A stretch of DNA of 64,000 nt from Cordylochernes scorpioides (GCA_030710605.1 CP092870.1:58647057-58711056); one strand, 5' to 3'; counted from the stretch's first letter, positions 51,307 through 61,248 are shown. Translations and numbers: made by a program. Notes: a model not told the origin generated them from the letters alone.

Positions 51307-51777
51307 CCCAAAACTTTTGTACATTATGTAAATAAGCTTTTCTTTTTTTATTTTTACGCCTTAAGCCAGGCAGTACTTTAATCAAATTATGTTCTTATAT
51401 ATTACTTTAGCTCAATTAAAACAATCTTTGATCAAAACCATTATTATTTTTATTTCAAGATTATTCAACCACGACTGCATTTCCATTACCATAATCCTCA
51501 ACATGATCTAAAATTCAAGCAGAAAATCTCACTCATCATCTTTATATATAATATATATATAAAGATAATACAGAGATAATGAATCAGAGTGCTGAAAATA
51601 TAACAGATTAATTAATATTTATTCTTGTTTTTTCCAAAAAAAAAAAGGTTTTTCAAACTAATAATTAGATAGAAACCTTTCTGGTAGTATATTAAACAAT
51701 TTCTCAAAGCTAAATTGCGATGAAATGAGTAGTTTGGTCCGCATAAAGAAGAGGCATATAATCATTTTTTTTCGATA
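51307..51777. other. AT-rich spacer, no gene seen
   Basis: It contains TATATATAATATATATATAA near 51541 and CCTTTCTGGTAGTATATTAA, an older relative of the Helitron segment that follows. No gene is supported. Confidence 0.45.
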
Positions 51778-52009
51778 TGCATAATAATATTTAGAGCAGA
51801 TTGTTGAATTATAACAGATAAATTAGAATATTTATCTTGATTATTTTTAGGCGAAAAGTTATATGAAAAATTTTATTTGCTAGAAACCTTCCCAGTACTA
51901 TACTAAATAACTTCCCAAAGTTTCATGGCGTTCCAATGAGTGATTTGGTCAGTCATAAAGGACAGACACACCACACACACACATACATTTATTTATATAT
52001 ATATAGATG
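51778..52009 (-). mobile_element. Helitron 5' end fragment
   Basis: On the minus strand it starts TCTATATATATATAAATAAA after A. It matches 43020-43254 through CTAGAAACCTTCCCAGTACT and AACTTCCCAAAGTTTCATGG. The 3' half is missing. Confidence 0.8.
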
Positions 52010-52260
52010 ATCTGGCTTTTTGTCTTCTACTCGAATGAATGTTTTCTGTTAGAATTTTGTTTCTTCATACTAAAAGTGAACTCGCTTCACCCGTGGTCTC
52101 AGCTCTTTTAGAATTTTTCCCCTATATAATTTTGTATCTGATTATCAAACATGATACAGCAATATTTTCATTATCTTTTTCTGACTAAAAAATAACTATT
52201 TTTTTCCCAGAACCTGTCGATTTCAATTTTTCTTGGCTAAAAATGCGACAATGCTGGAGG
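52010..52260 (-). mobile_element. Helitron body fragment (35287 subfamily)
   Basis: GATCTGGCTTTTTGTCTTCT, TTCACCCGTGGTCTCAGCTC and TTTCTTGGCTAAAAATGCGA match 19212-19460 and 35588-35830. Neither terminus is present. It is fused directly to the 5' end of another Helitron at 52009. Confidence 0.78.
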
Positions 52261-52858
52261 TTGCGAAAGGATTTTTTCAATAAATGTTCAAGACATGGAA
52301 GGAATTAGAAATCCAAATATTCAGATTCCTATCTAAAACGTCCTTGGAATTACAAGCAAATAAATGAGAAAAGCCAATAAATATATTAATTTTATCTGTT
52401 ATAATTTAGTCATCTTATTCCAATATCATCACGCATTAATTTATATTCATTATATATATATATATATATATAGGTATGTGTGTAACAATATACCACCATA
52501 CATTTCACGACACCTTTTTAAATAGTTTCCCTTTTTCAATTAGTATGTTGTTACACTTTTAACTATTTAATAAATTGTTTAATTATAATTCAAATTTTAT
52601 ATGTATCAATTATCCCCTAACAATAATCCACTGGGTGTCTCTAACTTTGTAATATAATTCAATAAATTTAGGGTTCCCAAAAGCAAAGAGACGCAGTTCT
52701 GTTAGTAACGGATTTTGCTTACGTCACTTCCGACCTCCCACGAGGAATTGACCATTCTACTGCGAGCAGGCTTGCAGCTATTTAAGGCCAACCTCGTCTC
52801 AGTGATAAGGCTTTTTTTTTGACTGGCATATATACGACTAAAAATAGCGTGAATAATT
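52261..52858. other. no gene seen
   Basis: AT-rich with a (TA)n tract at about 52452-52473. No domain or terminal repeat was recognised. Confidence 0.5.
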
Positions 52859-53261
52859 AATTATAAAAACACTTTTTAAAAAAAGCTTTTATTTAAAATG
52901 CACTAAAAATAACAGAATAAATATTTATGAAGTATTGCTTTTTTTTCTGAAGGTACCATTTAACAAATAAAATAATAGACTTAGAAATAAAAGCGGTGGG
53001 GTACAATAATAATAAATATGAGATCAATGTGATTTTATATGAAGAAAATGATTAGCAAGATCATGCCTTTCATTAAATTTATACCTACCTATCTGCTACA
53101 TAAATGATTATTATCCCCCACCGCTTTTATTTCTAAGTCTATTATTTTATTTGTTAAATGGTACCTTCAGAAAAAAAAGCAATACTTCAGAAATATTTAT
53201 TCTGTTATTTTTAGTGCATTTTAAATAAAAGCTTTTTTTTTAAAGTGTTTTTTATAATTAT
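52859..53261. mobile_element. foldback (long terminal inverted repeat) element, about 400 bp
   Basis: The arms are about 52859-53013 and 53103-53261, complementary over roughly 150 bp with few mismatches: TTTAACAAATAAAATAATAG and AAATAAAAGCGGTGGGG in the left arm recur inverted in the right. The loop is about 90 bp. There is no coding region. AATTATAAAAACAC-type ends give no clear family. It is either a MITE or a foldback element. Confidence 0.82.
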
Positions 53262-53329
53262 TTATATATATAGAGATTAGCAGTAATTAAACGTAACAGT
53301 AAGAAAATGTTGATTTTAATATATGTAAA

Positions 53330-53511
53330 TAGAGTCTCTTAAGAAAGACCAACTAAAAGCATTACTCAACTTGTTTCTCCTGTAAGTGGTCTCTCATTGG
53401 AGATTCTAATTGATATTAAAGAATCTCTAATAGACCTTTAATAAGAGACTGCCTCTTGGAGAGACGGGTTAAGCTACGATTTTATGCATCCTCTCAATGG
53501 AAGCTCTACTG
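53330..53511 (-). repeat. pogo-like fragment related to the satellite monomer
   Basis: On the minus strand it begins CAGTAGAGCTTCCATTGAGA after TA (53512-53513). Inside, CCTTTAATAAGAGACTGCCT followed by CTTGGAGAGACGGGTTAA lines up with CCTTTAAAGAGAGATGTCCT and CTGGAGAGTTGC of the 6702-16457 monomer. The left terminus is not clear. Confidence 0.5.
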
Positions 53512-53657
53512 TATCTACTTTTTCACACTGTTTGGCTTAATAAATGCCATTTTAACCATTTTGAATATGTATCAATCCAGTCTATTTTTTGATATTTTAT
53601 AGGCAAAATCACTTCATTTCAATTCATAGGGAATTTTCAACATTTTTTTTTTGTCTT

Positions 53658-53821
53658 TGCTTGATTTGTTAGCGTCTTGTACAAAACAACGAATCACTAA
53701 CGTATCATGAAGACGTAACTTTATTCACTGCCTCTGTTGTGATATGTTATTTTACATATCCTACATGAACCAAAACATTAACTTGTGATGATGATATATT
53801 CAATCACTGAATAACCTAACA
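53658..53821 (-). repeat. 3' LTR of the Ty3/gypsy element, 164 bp
   Basis: On the minus strand it starts TGTTAGGTTATTCAGTG and ends AACAAATCAAGCA. It follows a purine-rich tract (GTGAAAAAAGGGAAGA, 53822-53837). It matches the 5' LTR except at two near-terminal bases. Confidence 0.95.
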
Positions 53822-53836
53822 TCTTCCCTTTTTTCA

Positions 53837-56725
53837 CTAGTCTTTAAATCTACTTGGTTTTTTCACCAGTCGACCTGATCTGGTTCTAGTCTCTGATGCA
53901 GCATTCTCAGGTTCACTTACCGTGGGGCTGTCACTCTTTGATTGGATTCTGCATTCGGTAGTTTCAATTCGGGTGCGTTTCACAATGTTGTCTCCTCCTG
54001 CTGATGAAGTAGATGGTAAGCAATTTGATACAGTTTGTTCTTGATCAATGCTTTCTTTTCTTCCTTCTTCTTGATTGTTTGTAGATTTTTGATTTGCTGA
54101 AGCCTGTTGTGGTTTAATCCAGGTTCTATTTCTTCTGTAGGTTCTACCATGAATATTCACATCATAGGATCTTGTGTTGTGTTCATTTGTGATGTTGGCT
54201 TTGGACCATGATGGGGTGGTATTGGGTGTTCTGACATACACTTCTTGTCCTATGTCTAAGTCTGGTAAATTTTTAGATTTTCTATCATAGTAGTATTTTG
54301 CCTGTTGTCTTTTGATGAATATTTTATCTGGAATATTTTCTGGAATTGATGGTTTAAGTAAATTTGGGTGAATTGGCAGTATAGCTCTCGTTCTTCTAGA
54401 CATGATTCTTTGTACTGGGCTTGAATCTATGTCTATAGTGGGTGTATTTCTCCAATTTAACAAATTTTGCCAAAAATCACTATTTTCTTGTTTAGATTTC
54501 TTCAGTAAGTTTTTGGCTATTTTAACTGCCGCTTCAGCTTTTCCATTTCCCTGACTGTGAAGTGGTGATGATGTAGAATGTTGAAATTGCCATTCTTTGC
54601 TGAATTTTTGGAATTCAGTCGATGTAAATTGCCTTCCATTGTCTGAGACTATAATTTGAGGAATTCCATATCTGCTGAATTGTCTTTTGCAGCATTCAAT
54701 TATGTATTCAGATGTTGTATTTTCTAGGCATTCAACTTCAAAAAAATCTGAGTAATGATCCACTATTATTAAGTAATTCTGTTTGAAGATTTCGAATATA
54801 TCAAGAGATATTCTTTCCCAGGGATAATTAGGAATTTTGTGAGATTTCATTGGTTCTCTCACTTGATTCTGTGAATTTGATAGACAAACAGAACAATTTT
54901 CAATTTCTTGCCCTATTTGTGCATTCATTCCTGGCCAAAAGATATTGTCTTTTGCTCTTCGCATACTCGAATTAATTCCAATATGTCCTTGATGGGTTTT
55001 TATTATCATCTCTTTTCTTAATTTATTTGGAATTACAATTCTATCATTCTTTAGTATGATTCCATCTTGAACTGTTAATTCTTCTCTAAAATTCCAATAT
55101 TCTCTGGTTAGCATTGAAGTTTGATTTTTATTTGGTGGCCATCCATTTAGAATAAGTTTCTTCACTTCACACAGAATAGGATCAGATGATGTTTCTTCTC
55201 TAATTCTCAGGACAGTGTCACTGCATACACTTAATGTTTCCATAACATTGACTGTGGCAATTTCTTTGTAAATGATGTCAATGGGATACACATCATATTT
55301 CAGATTTTCATTCCTTACATCTTTGATGCAAGCTCTTGAAAAGATGTCCGCCAAGTGCATTTGTGATCCTTGGACATGTTCTAGTTCTAAGTTATATCTT
55401 TGCAGTCTTAAAAGCATTCTTTGGAGTCTTTGTGGCGCTTTTAGAATAGATTTCTTAAATATTGACAAAAGAGGCTTGTGATCAGTTTGCACAATCACTT
55501 GACATTTGCCCAAAATGTACTGATGAAATCTTTCGCATGCAAAAACAATTGCAAGACATTCTTTTTCTATCTGAGCATAGTTTTGCTCAGTCTTGCTTAG
55601 ACTTCTAGATGCAAAAATTATTGGCTGGCTTTCTTGTAGTAGGGTAGCTCCAAGTCCATGTTTACTTGCATCGCATTGTATAGCTATAGATTTGTCCGCA
55701 TCAAAATATCTTAAAATTGGTGCTTTTGAGGCTAGATCTTTGATTTGTTCAAATGCAGCTTGATGATTCTTGCTCCATGACCATGTTGAATTTTTCATTG
55801 TCAATTTTCTCAAAGGTTCACTAATCATTGAAATATTTGGCATGAATTTACATAGGTATGTTGCAAAACCAAGGAAACTTTTGAGTTCTGTTATACTTTC
55901 TGGATGAGGCATTTCTTTTAAGGCTTTAACTTTTTCTGGATCTGGCTTTAATCCATGTGGAGTTATTATATGTCCTAGATATTTTACTTCTTTTAGTCTG
56001 AGCTTGACTTTATTGATGTTGAATTTCAAATTAGCTTGTCTGGCTGTCTTGAAAAGATTTTCAAGATTTCTATCATGATCCTTCAGTGCTTCTTCATATG
56101 AGTCACCTTTTCCCAAAATCAGAATGTCATCAGCTATTATTTCAATTCCTTCAAGACCTTGGAAGATTTCATAGAGTCTTCTTTGGTATTCTTCAGAAGC
56201 AGTCTTTAATCCAAATGGCATTCGAAGAAATTTGTATCTTCCAAAGGGAGTCCAGAATGTTGTAAGGTTCGATGATTCATCAGAGAGCTTCACATTCCAA
56301 AAACCATCTTTAGTGTCCACTACTGTGAATATTTTGGCATTTTGAAGATTTGGTATTATTTCCTCAATTGTCGGTATTGGGTATTCAGCTCTTTTCAAGG
56401 CGACATTTAATTCTCGAGGATCAATGCATATTCTTAACTTCTTAGTTGACTTTACTAGTACTAGATTGCTAATCCAGTCTGTTAAATAATCAACTTTGGC
56501 AATGCTATTTTTCTTTTCCATGTCAATCAATTTTTCTTTTAATTCTTTTCTTAAGGTAATAGGTACTCTTCTAGGTGCTTGCTTGATGGGTTTGATTGTA
56601 GGATCTGTTTCTAGTTTGTATTCCCCTTGTAAGCATCCAATGCCTTCAAATATGTCTTTATATTTATCTAGAAGGTTATTTTGTTTTGTCCATGTGGATT
56701 CAATTTTGCATAAGTCAGCTTTAAT
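53837..56725 (-). CDS. pol: Ty3/gypsy Pol: reverse transcriptase, RNase H, integrase
   Basis: It is open from 56725, directly after the gag-pro stop, to the TAG near 53837. The first ATG is at 56530. RT: VVDTKDGFWNVKL (first Asp), FLRMPFGLKTASEEYQRRL and EIIADDILILG (catalytic ADD). RNase H: AIQCDASKHGLGATLLQ, IEKECLAIVFACERF and VQTDHKPL. Integrase: an H-H-C-C finger (HQGHIG ... CSVC), then SLDIFEIF, IIVSDNGRQFTS and GNGKAEAAVK for the DDE triad. The C-terminus ends TRSGRLVKKPSRF. All catalytic residues are present. Expression would need readthrough of the TAA at 56726-56728, since the frame is shared with gag-pro; alternatively the stop is a mutation. Confidence 0.95.
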   Translation of the reverse strand: MKADLCKIESTWTKQNNLLDKYKDIFEGIGCLQGEYKLETDPTIKPIKQAPRRVPITLRKELKEKLIDMEKKNSIAKVDYLTDWISNLVLVKSTKKLRICIDPRELNVALKRAEYPIPTIEEIIPNLQNAKIFTVVDTKDGFWNVKLSDESSNLTTFWTPFGRYKFLRMPFGLKTASEEYQRRLYEIFQGLEGIEIIADDILILGKGDSYEEALKDHDRNLENLFKTARQANLKFNINKVKLRLKEVKYLGHIITPHGLKPDPEKVKALKEMPHPESITELKSFLGFATYLCKFMPNISMISEPLRKLTMKNSTWSWSKNHQAAFEQIKDLASKAPILRYFDADKSIAIQCDASKHGLGATLLQESQPIIFASRSLSKTEQNYAQIEKECLAIVFACERFHQYILGKCQVIVQTDHKPLLSIFKKSILKAPQRLQRMLLRLQRYNLELEHVQGSQMHLADIFSRACIKDVRNENLKYDVYPIDIIYKEIATVNVMETLSVCSDTVLRIREETSSDPILCEVKKLILNGWPPNKNQTSMLTREYWNFREELTVQDGIILKNDRIVIPNKLRKEMIIKTHQGHIGINSSMRRAKDNIFWPGMNAQIGQEIENCSVCLSNSQNQVREPMKSHKIPNYPWERISLDIFEIFKQNYLIIVDHYSDFFEVECLENTTSEYIIECCKRQFSRYGIPQIIVSDNGRQFTSTEFQKFSKEWQFQHSTSSPLHSQGNGKAEAAVKIAKNLLKKSKQENSDFWQNLLNWRNTPTIDIDSSPVQRIMSRRTRAILPIHPNLLKPSIPENIPDKIFIKRQQAKYYYDRKSKNLPDLDIGQEVYVRTPNTTPSWSKANITNEHNTRSYDVNIHGRTYRRNRTWIKPQQASANQKSTNNQEEGRKESIDQEQTVSNCLPSTSSAGGDNIVKRTRIETTECRIQSKSDSPTVSEPENAASETRTRSGRLVKKPSRFKD

Positions 56726-57889
56726 TTATATTAAATTCAATTTCTGGCAAGTTTCAGCACTTAGAATAGGTTTTTCCCAATGATCTATCACTTGGAACAC
56801 TATAGGATGTTGCTTGCTTTGGTGGGAACAGTTGATTTTGATTTGTCCTCTTGGCTTTAATATTTCTCCTCCATAGCATCTTAGTTTGATGTAGCTTGGT
56901 TTAAGAGAAGGATTGCCATCTTGCATGATTTTGCATAAATCTGCAAAATTTAAAACATTGACAGTTGCTCCTGTATCTATTTGGCAAATTATGCTTTCCT
57001 TGTATCCATTCAATTCTAATTCTAATTTAGTCATCAATTTTCTAGCAGAAATTTCTGAGACATATTCTAAAGAATAACAATCTTCTTGTTCATCATTGGA
57101 GTTTTGAGATTCAAGGCTTTGAACTGTTCTCATTCTGGATTTGCAAACTTTTGCCCAATGATTCTTTTTGTTACACTTTCTGCAGGTTTGATTCCAAGCA
57201 GGGCATTTTTGTCTGTTGTGCTCATGGAATGTTGCACAATATCTACAAGGAATGTTCTTTTTCATTTTATTTGGTTCATGACTTGATTTTTTATTTTGAT
57301 TGACTGTTTTCTTTCTTATATTCAATTTGTTCACCTCCTCTTGAGTGTTTTTAGTTAAGTTTTCAATTTGTTTGTTAGCGCTTTCATTAGCCTTACACAC
57401 ATCAATAGCTTTTTGCAATGTTAGTTGAGGATCACTGATCAGCTGTCTTTTGGTTTGCTTGTCGATTATTCCCAAAACTAACCTATCCCTGATCATTTCT
57501 TCAGTCATTGCACCATAATTGCATGTGGAAGACAATTTTCTTAATCTACATATATATTGTTCAATACTTTCATTTGTTTCTTGATTTGTTTGGTTGAAAA
57601 TTGATCTTTCATAAATAATGTTAATTTTTGGTGTAAAATGCTGAGTCAATGCATTTATTATCTCATCTGAGTTATTTCTTTGTTCATCTGAAAGATCGAG
57701 ATGTTCAAATATATTATAAGCTTCTTTGCCTATAATAGACAATAAGGTTGCAACTTTTAATTTGTCTTCTTTATTGTCCAACCCTGTTGCTATTGAAAAG
57801 TTACGCCAATGCGATTTGAAATATCTCCAGTTTTCTTCTATATTTCCTCTGAAATTAACTGGTTCAGGTGGCGGTATTTGTAAATACAT
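56726..57889 (-). CDS. gag: Ty3/gypsy Gag-protease
   Basis: It starts ATG at 57889, about 120 bp after the PBS, and gives 387 residues. The capsid-like region includes NWRYFKSHWRNFSIATGL and SIEQYICRLRKLSSTC. The nucleocapsid has a variant knuckle (CRYCATFHEHNRQKC) and a canonical one (CRKCNKKNHWAKVC) at about residues 210-245. The retropepsin-type protease begins near residue 305 with CQIDTGATVNVL (active-site DTG) and ends KPILSAETCQKLNLI before TAA at 56726-56728. The protease flap and the C-terminal ILSAETC block are present, so the enzyme looks complete. Confidence 0.95.
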   Translation of the reverse strand: MYLQIPPPEPVNFRGNIEENWRYFKSHWRNFSIATGLDNKEDKLKVATLLSIIGKEAYNIFEHLDLSDEQRNNSDEIINALTQHFTPKINIIYERSIFNQTNQETNESIEQYICRLRKLSSTCNYGAMTEEMIRDRLVLGIIDKQTKRQLISDPQLTLQKAIDVCKANESANKQIENLTKNTQEEVNKLNIRKKTVNQNKKSSHEPNKMKKNIPCRYCATFHEHNRQKCPAWNQTCRKCNKKNHWAKVCKSRMRTVQSLESQNSNDEQEDCYSLEYVSEISARKLMTKLELELNGYKESIICQIDTGATVNVLNFADLCKIMQDGNPSLKPSYIKLRCYGGEILKPRGQIKINCSHQSKQHPIVFQVIDHWEKPILSAETCQKLNLI

Positions 57890-57995
57890 ATCTTTTGTCT
57901 ATTCAATATACGATAAGGCTTATTTATTATTTTATTAGTCTTATATAACGTAAAATTGAACTTACCGCGATATTTTTTTTCGTTTGTTTTCAAAT

Positions 57996-58011
57996 CACTT
58001 TTCTGACACCA
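57996..58011 (-). other. primer binding site of the Ty3/gypsy element
   Basis: TGGTGTCAGAAAAGTG lies directly next to the inner end of the 5' LTR on the minus strand. A sequence beginning TGG immediately after an LTR is complementary to a tRNA 3' CCA end. I do not assign the tRNA. Confidence 0.8.
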
Positions 58012-58175
58012 TGTTTGATTTGTTAGCGTCTTGTACAAAACAACGAATCACTAACGTATCATGAAGACGTAACTTTATTCACTGCCTCTGTTGTGATATG
58101 TTATTTTACATATCCTACATGAACCAAAACATTAACTTGTGATGATGATATATTCAATCACTGAATAACCTAATA
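58012..58175 (-). repeat. 5' LTR of the Ty3/gypsy element, 164 bp
   Basis: Same sequence as 53658-53821 except for the second base (TA in place of TG at the outer end on the minus strand) and one base near the inner end (AAACA against AAGCA). Promoter and polyadenylation signals should lie here, but no TATA box is obvious. Confidence 0.95.
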
Positions 58176-58180
58176 GTCTT

Positions 58181-58448
58181 CATTCAGCTTACTTTCTATT
58201 ATATTTCAAACCATTGTTCCATTATACATATTTAATACCGTATATGATTTATCCCAAAATTAAATATTAAAATTGAAAGTAAATATTAACAACACGTGAG
58301 ACATTCGTAAACAACATAGGTAATGATGATTTAATAAATATTTTCAAAGAGTATTTTTAATTTTAAAAAATAATAATTTTTTTTTGTTTAAATTCGAAAA
58401 AAATATATATTTAAAAAATATATATCTTATTTTAATATTTTTCTAATA
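58181..58448. other. AT-rich spacer, no gene seen
   Basis: It includes a copy of ATTATACATATTTAATACCG (58208-58230) also present beside LINE C at 49215. Otherwise it is A/T-rich. Confidence 0.5.
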
Positions 58449-58452
58449 ATAT

Positions 58453-58660
58453 TGTAACATGGTATTTATTAATTTTATTTATGTAACATAGTATTTATTA
58501 TTTTTTATTAACAGAGTGGTCATTTTTATGTTTATATCTGGCGACTCTGTAAATTCCCCTCGTGGCTTATCTTTTGTTTACCTTTCTTAGTTTGTCCTTC
58601 CCTGAAATAAATTGCTGTCCCCTCCTGAAGTTTTTGTCTTCCCTAATTTTCCACGTGGCA
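58453..58660 (+). repeat. solo LTR, copy 2 (about 208 bp, ATAT target)
   Basis: It runs from TGTAACATGG to CCACGTGGCA, with ATAT on both sides (58449-58452 and 58661-58664), and contains GAAATAAATTGC. It is the sister of 6252-6468. The BEL element begins immediately after its right-hand ATAT. Confidence 0.72.
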
Positions 58661-58664
58661 ATAT

Positions 58665-59124
58665 TGACGCGAAAATAGGTACTTTTGGGCCAACCGACGC
58701 TGGCAACACTGCCCCCGCTGCCTCCCGCGCATGCGCGAGCAGAAAAGGATACCCCCGCAATTCCGGTAAACAAAAGCTGTCTCGACGCCAACGTTTGGTT
58801 TTGACAGGCCTGAAAAAAAACTATCTCTCATAAATTTTAATAATTGTTTTGAATAATATTTGCATTAATATTAATTTGTGTGATTTTTGAATAAATATTT
58901 CTTTCAATAAGTATTAAATTATTCATCACTGTTTTCTAATTTAGGCCTCGCCATCCAGCGTTGTGACTCAAATTCTACTGATCACTGCAACAAAGGTATT
59001 GATTTATCAATTTATAATTTTCAAGTCAGTTTCCAGCATTACTGTAAAGCTAGGAGCTTTTAGTTCAGGTTAAGCTATCGGGACCTTGTATTGTCTTTTT
59101 TTTCAAATTTAAGACAAGACAACA
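58665..59124 (+). repeat. 5' LTR of the BEL element, 460 bp
   Basis: It starts TGACGCGAAAATAGGTACTT and ends AAGACAAGACAACA. A GC-rich part (CCCGCGCATGCGCGAGC) near the left, TTGAATAAATATTTC as a likely polyadenylation region and a T-run near the right end are shared with the 3' copy. Confidence 0.93.
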
Positions 59125-59125
59125 T

Positions 59126-59143
59126 TTTGGCGCAGTCGACAGG
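59126..59143 (+). other. primer binding site of the BEL element
   Basis: TTTGGCGCAGTCGACAGG lies one base after the 5' LTR. TGGCGC-type primer sites next to the LTR are usual for BEL/Pao elements. The tRNA is not assigned. Confidence 0.75.
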
Positions 59144-59207
59144 ATACAGATTGAAGAATTACTGATTACACAAAGGTGCAACTGTGAACCAGTGATTACT
59201 TCTCAGG

Positions 59208-61150
59208 ATGGCTGACCAACCAGTTAGTAGTGCTGAACTGAAAAAGCTTAGGACGCCAGTGCGTGCAAGGTTCACCAAAGCGTTCAATGAGCTCGAAACA
59301 GAGATCAAGAAGAATGAAGTCAAGAAAGCAGATGTAGAGAAAATCCTCCGCCGACTCCAGACCCACCATGAAAAGCTTTCAATATTGAACATGAGGATGG
59401 AAGAAGCTCTGCTACGAGAATCAGCGTCTGAAGACATTTTCACTGCTGAGTACGAATCCGTTTGTGAGTACGAAGATAATTTCAGTAACATTATGACTGA
59501 TTACGAGGCTCTTGCGGAAAAGGATGACGTTAGTAGAATCAGCGGCACAGCAGCAATGAACTATCAACTACCGAAGCTGGAGTTCAAGAAGTTTGGGGGA
59601 GAACCAAGAGAATGGATTACATTCTGGAGTCAGTTCAGCACGATTGACCGGGATCCAGAGATGCCTCCAGAAACTAAGTTTCAGTATCTCTTTCAAGCCA
59701 CCGCCGAGAACTCCGAGGTAAGAGAAGCAGTCGAAATTTTTCCACCGAGTGCCGACAACTACCCTAAAGTCATCGAGTATATCAAATCACGTTTTGGAGA
59801 GGATGAAATGCTTGTTGAGATATATGTACGTGACCTGCTTCAGAATGTGAGAGCCGAAGGTAAGATGTCTGTAGTGAAGCTTTACGATAGACTGGAGACA
59901 CAACTGCGAGCATTGGAAACATTGGGCGCGCTCGTGACAAGTTTGCGGCTATGCTGTACCCACTCGTCGAATCAGCGCTACGAGAGGACACTCTTAGAGT
60001 ATGGGAACGAAGTCAATATACGGTGAGCGGAAGAGGAGTACAGGATAAGTTGACACAACTCATGACGTTTTTGAAGACAGAAGTGAAGGGCGAGAGTCGA
60101 GTGAATATGGCCAAAGCAGCGTTCAAGATCGACAACAATCAATATGAGAAGGATGATCGATCAAACAGGAAATCTCTTTCTAAGAAGAACACTGGAAGTA
60201 AAATGCCGACGGCTACTGACCTCGCCAACACCACTCAGATGCGAAACAACTGCATCTTTTGTGGGAATGGTCACCCGAGTCAAGAATGCTACAGTGGACA
60301 GCGGATGCATCTACCAGAGAAGAAAGATAAGGCTAAAGGGAAGAATGTTTGTTTTTGGTGCCTGCTTCCTGGCCACGGATTCAAGAAATGCCGGATTAAG
60401 CCACGTTGTCCTGTCTGCGGAGGGAAGCATTACCCCATTATGTGTCCTACTTTGGAAGCCCAGAAGACTTCTCATCTCCAAAAAGCGGAACTAAAGGTTT
60501 CAGGGGAAAGTCCTGCAACAAAACAAGAGACCGCCAATCAATTCACGTCAACAACTTTAAACAACGCTACCGTGGGAGGAGTCTATCTACAAACTCTGAT
60601 AGTCAAGATAAGCGGACCAAAGGGGAAGCATAATGTTCGAGTGTTGCTTGACTGTGGATCCCAGCGGTCCTATATTTCAAAGAGAATGGTGGACGCACTG
60701 GGCCTAAAGAGAGTGCAGCAAGTTACACTTACCCACAATCTGTTTGGAGGCGGAGAAATTCGTCAAAAGAAGCACAATGTGTACAAAGTAAACGTTTCCA
60801 GCCTCAACAACGAATACATGGATGATCTCAAATTCTTGGATCAGGAAGTAATTTGCGGACACATCAGTCAAGTACAGGATCATACTATACTCAATGAGTT
60901 AAAAGCTCGAGGGATCAACTTGACTGACATATGCCAAGGTGAAGAGATATCAATCCACATGTTGATTGGTTCAGACTTGCTTAGCAGCATTCTGACAGGC
61001 AGAATGCAAATATTGCAAAATGGAGTTGTGGCAACAGAAACCAAGTTGGGGTGGACAGTAATGGGACCAGCAATAGGGAAAGACATGGAAGATTCATGCC
61101 TGACCGTGACTTCATTTCACGTTAACAGTGACAAGACCGATATGTCCTAA
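59208..61150 (+). pseudogene. BEL Gag and protease-like region, one frameshift
   Basis: The ATG at 59208 begins MADQPVSSAELKKL, followed by a coiled-coil-like lysine/glutamate-rich region. A DUF1759-type gag core follows (KFGGEPREWITFWSQF, YIKSRFGEDEMLV). A one-base loss near 59920 moves the frame to 59951-61150. Three zinc-binding motifs lie there: CIFCGNGHPSQEC, CFWCLLPGHGFKKC and CPVCGGKHYPIMC. The protease-like block reads VLLDCGSQRSYIS, where the usual D-S/T-G has a Cys. IHMLIGSDLLSSIL and ETKLGWTVMGP are typical BEL blocks before RT. The apparent C-terminal end at 61150 is produced by the insertion at 61130. Confidence 0.9.
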
Positions 61151-61248
61151 CTTCTTTTTTCTAGATTTAATTCATTTTGTCTCCTCTCTAATTGTAAATA
61201 CGCTGCTGTATCACCTCATAAGCATAAATAAATAAATACGTTAACAGT
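61119..61248 (+). mobile_element. 108-bp 5'-truncated LINE-like insertion with 11-bp target duplication
   Basis: ACGTTAACAGT occurs at 61119-61129 and 61238-61248. The 108 bp between ends CATAAGCATAAATAAATAAA, a LINE-type tail. The total extra length (119 bp) shifts the frame by two, which exactly explains why the pol frame after it (from 61249) differs from the frame before it. Confidence 0.9.

Larger units (their letters stand above)
53653..58180 (-). mobile_element. Ty3/gypsy LTR retrotransposon, nearly intact
   Basis: The element (53658-58175) is flanked by the 5-bp duplication GTCTT at 53653-53657 and 58176-58180. It has 164-bp LTRs, a PBS, gag-protease, pol (RT, RNase H, integrase) and a purine tract. 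There is no env gene. The LTRs differ at only two positions, both next to the outer ends, so the insertion is young. Coding is broken only by one in-frame TAA. The gag knuckles and pol style resemble the Mag-like branch, which I cannot confirm without a tree. Confidence 0.95.

Noticed and set aside
53837..57889. Envelope gene making the Ty3/gypsy element retrovirus-like
   Set aside because: Pol ends only a few bases before the purine tract and LTR, so there is no room for a third gene.
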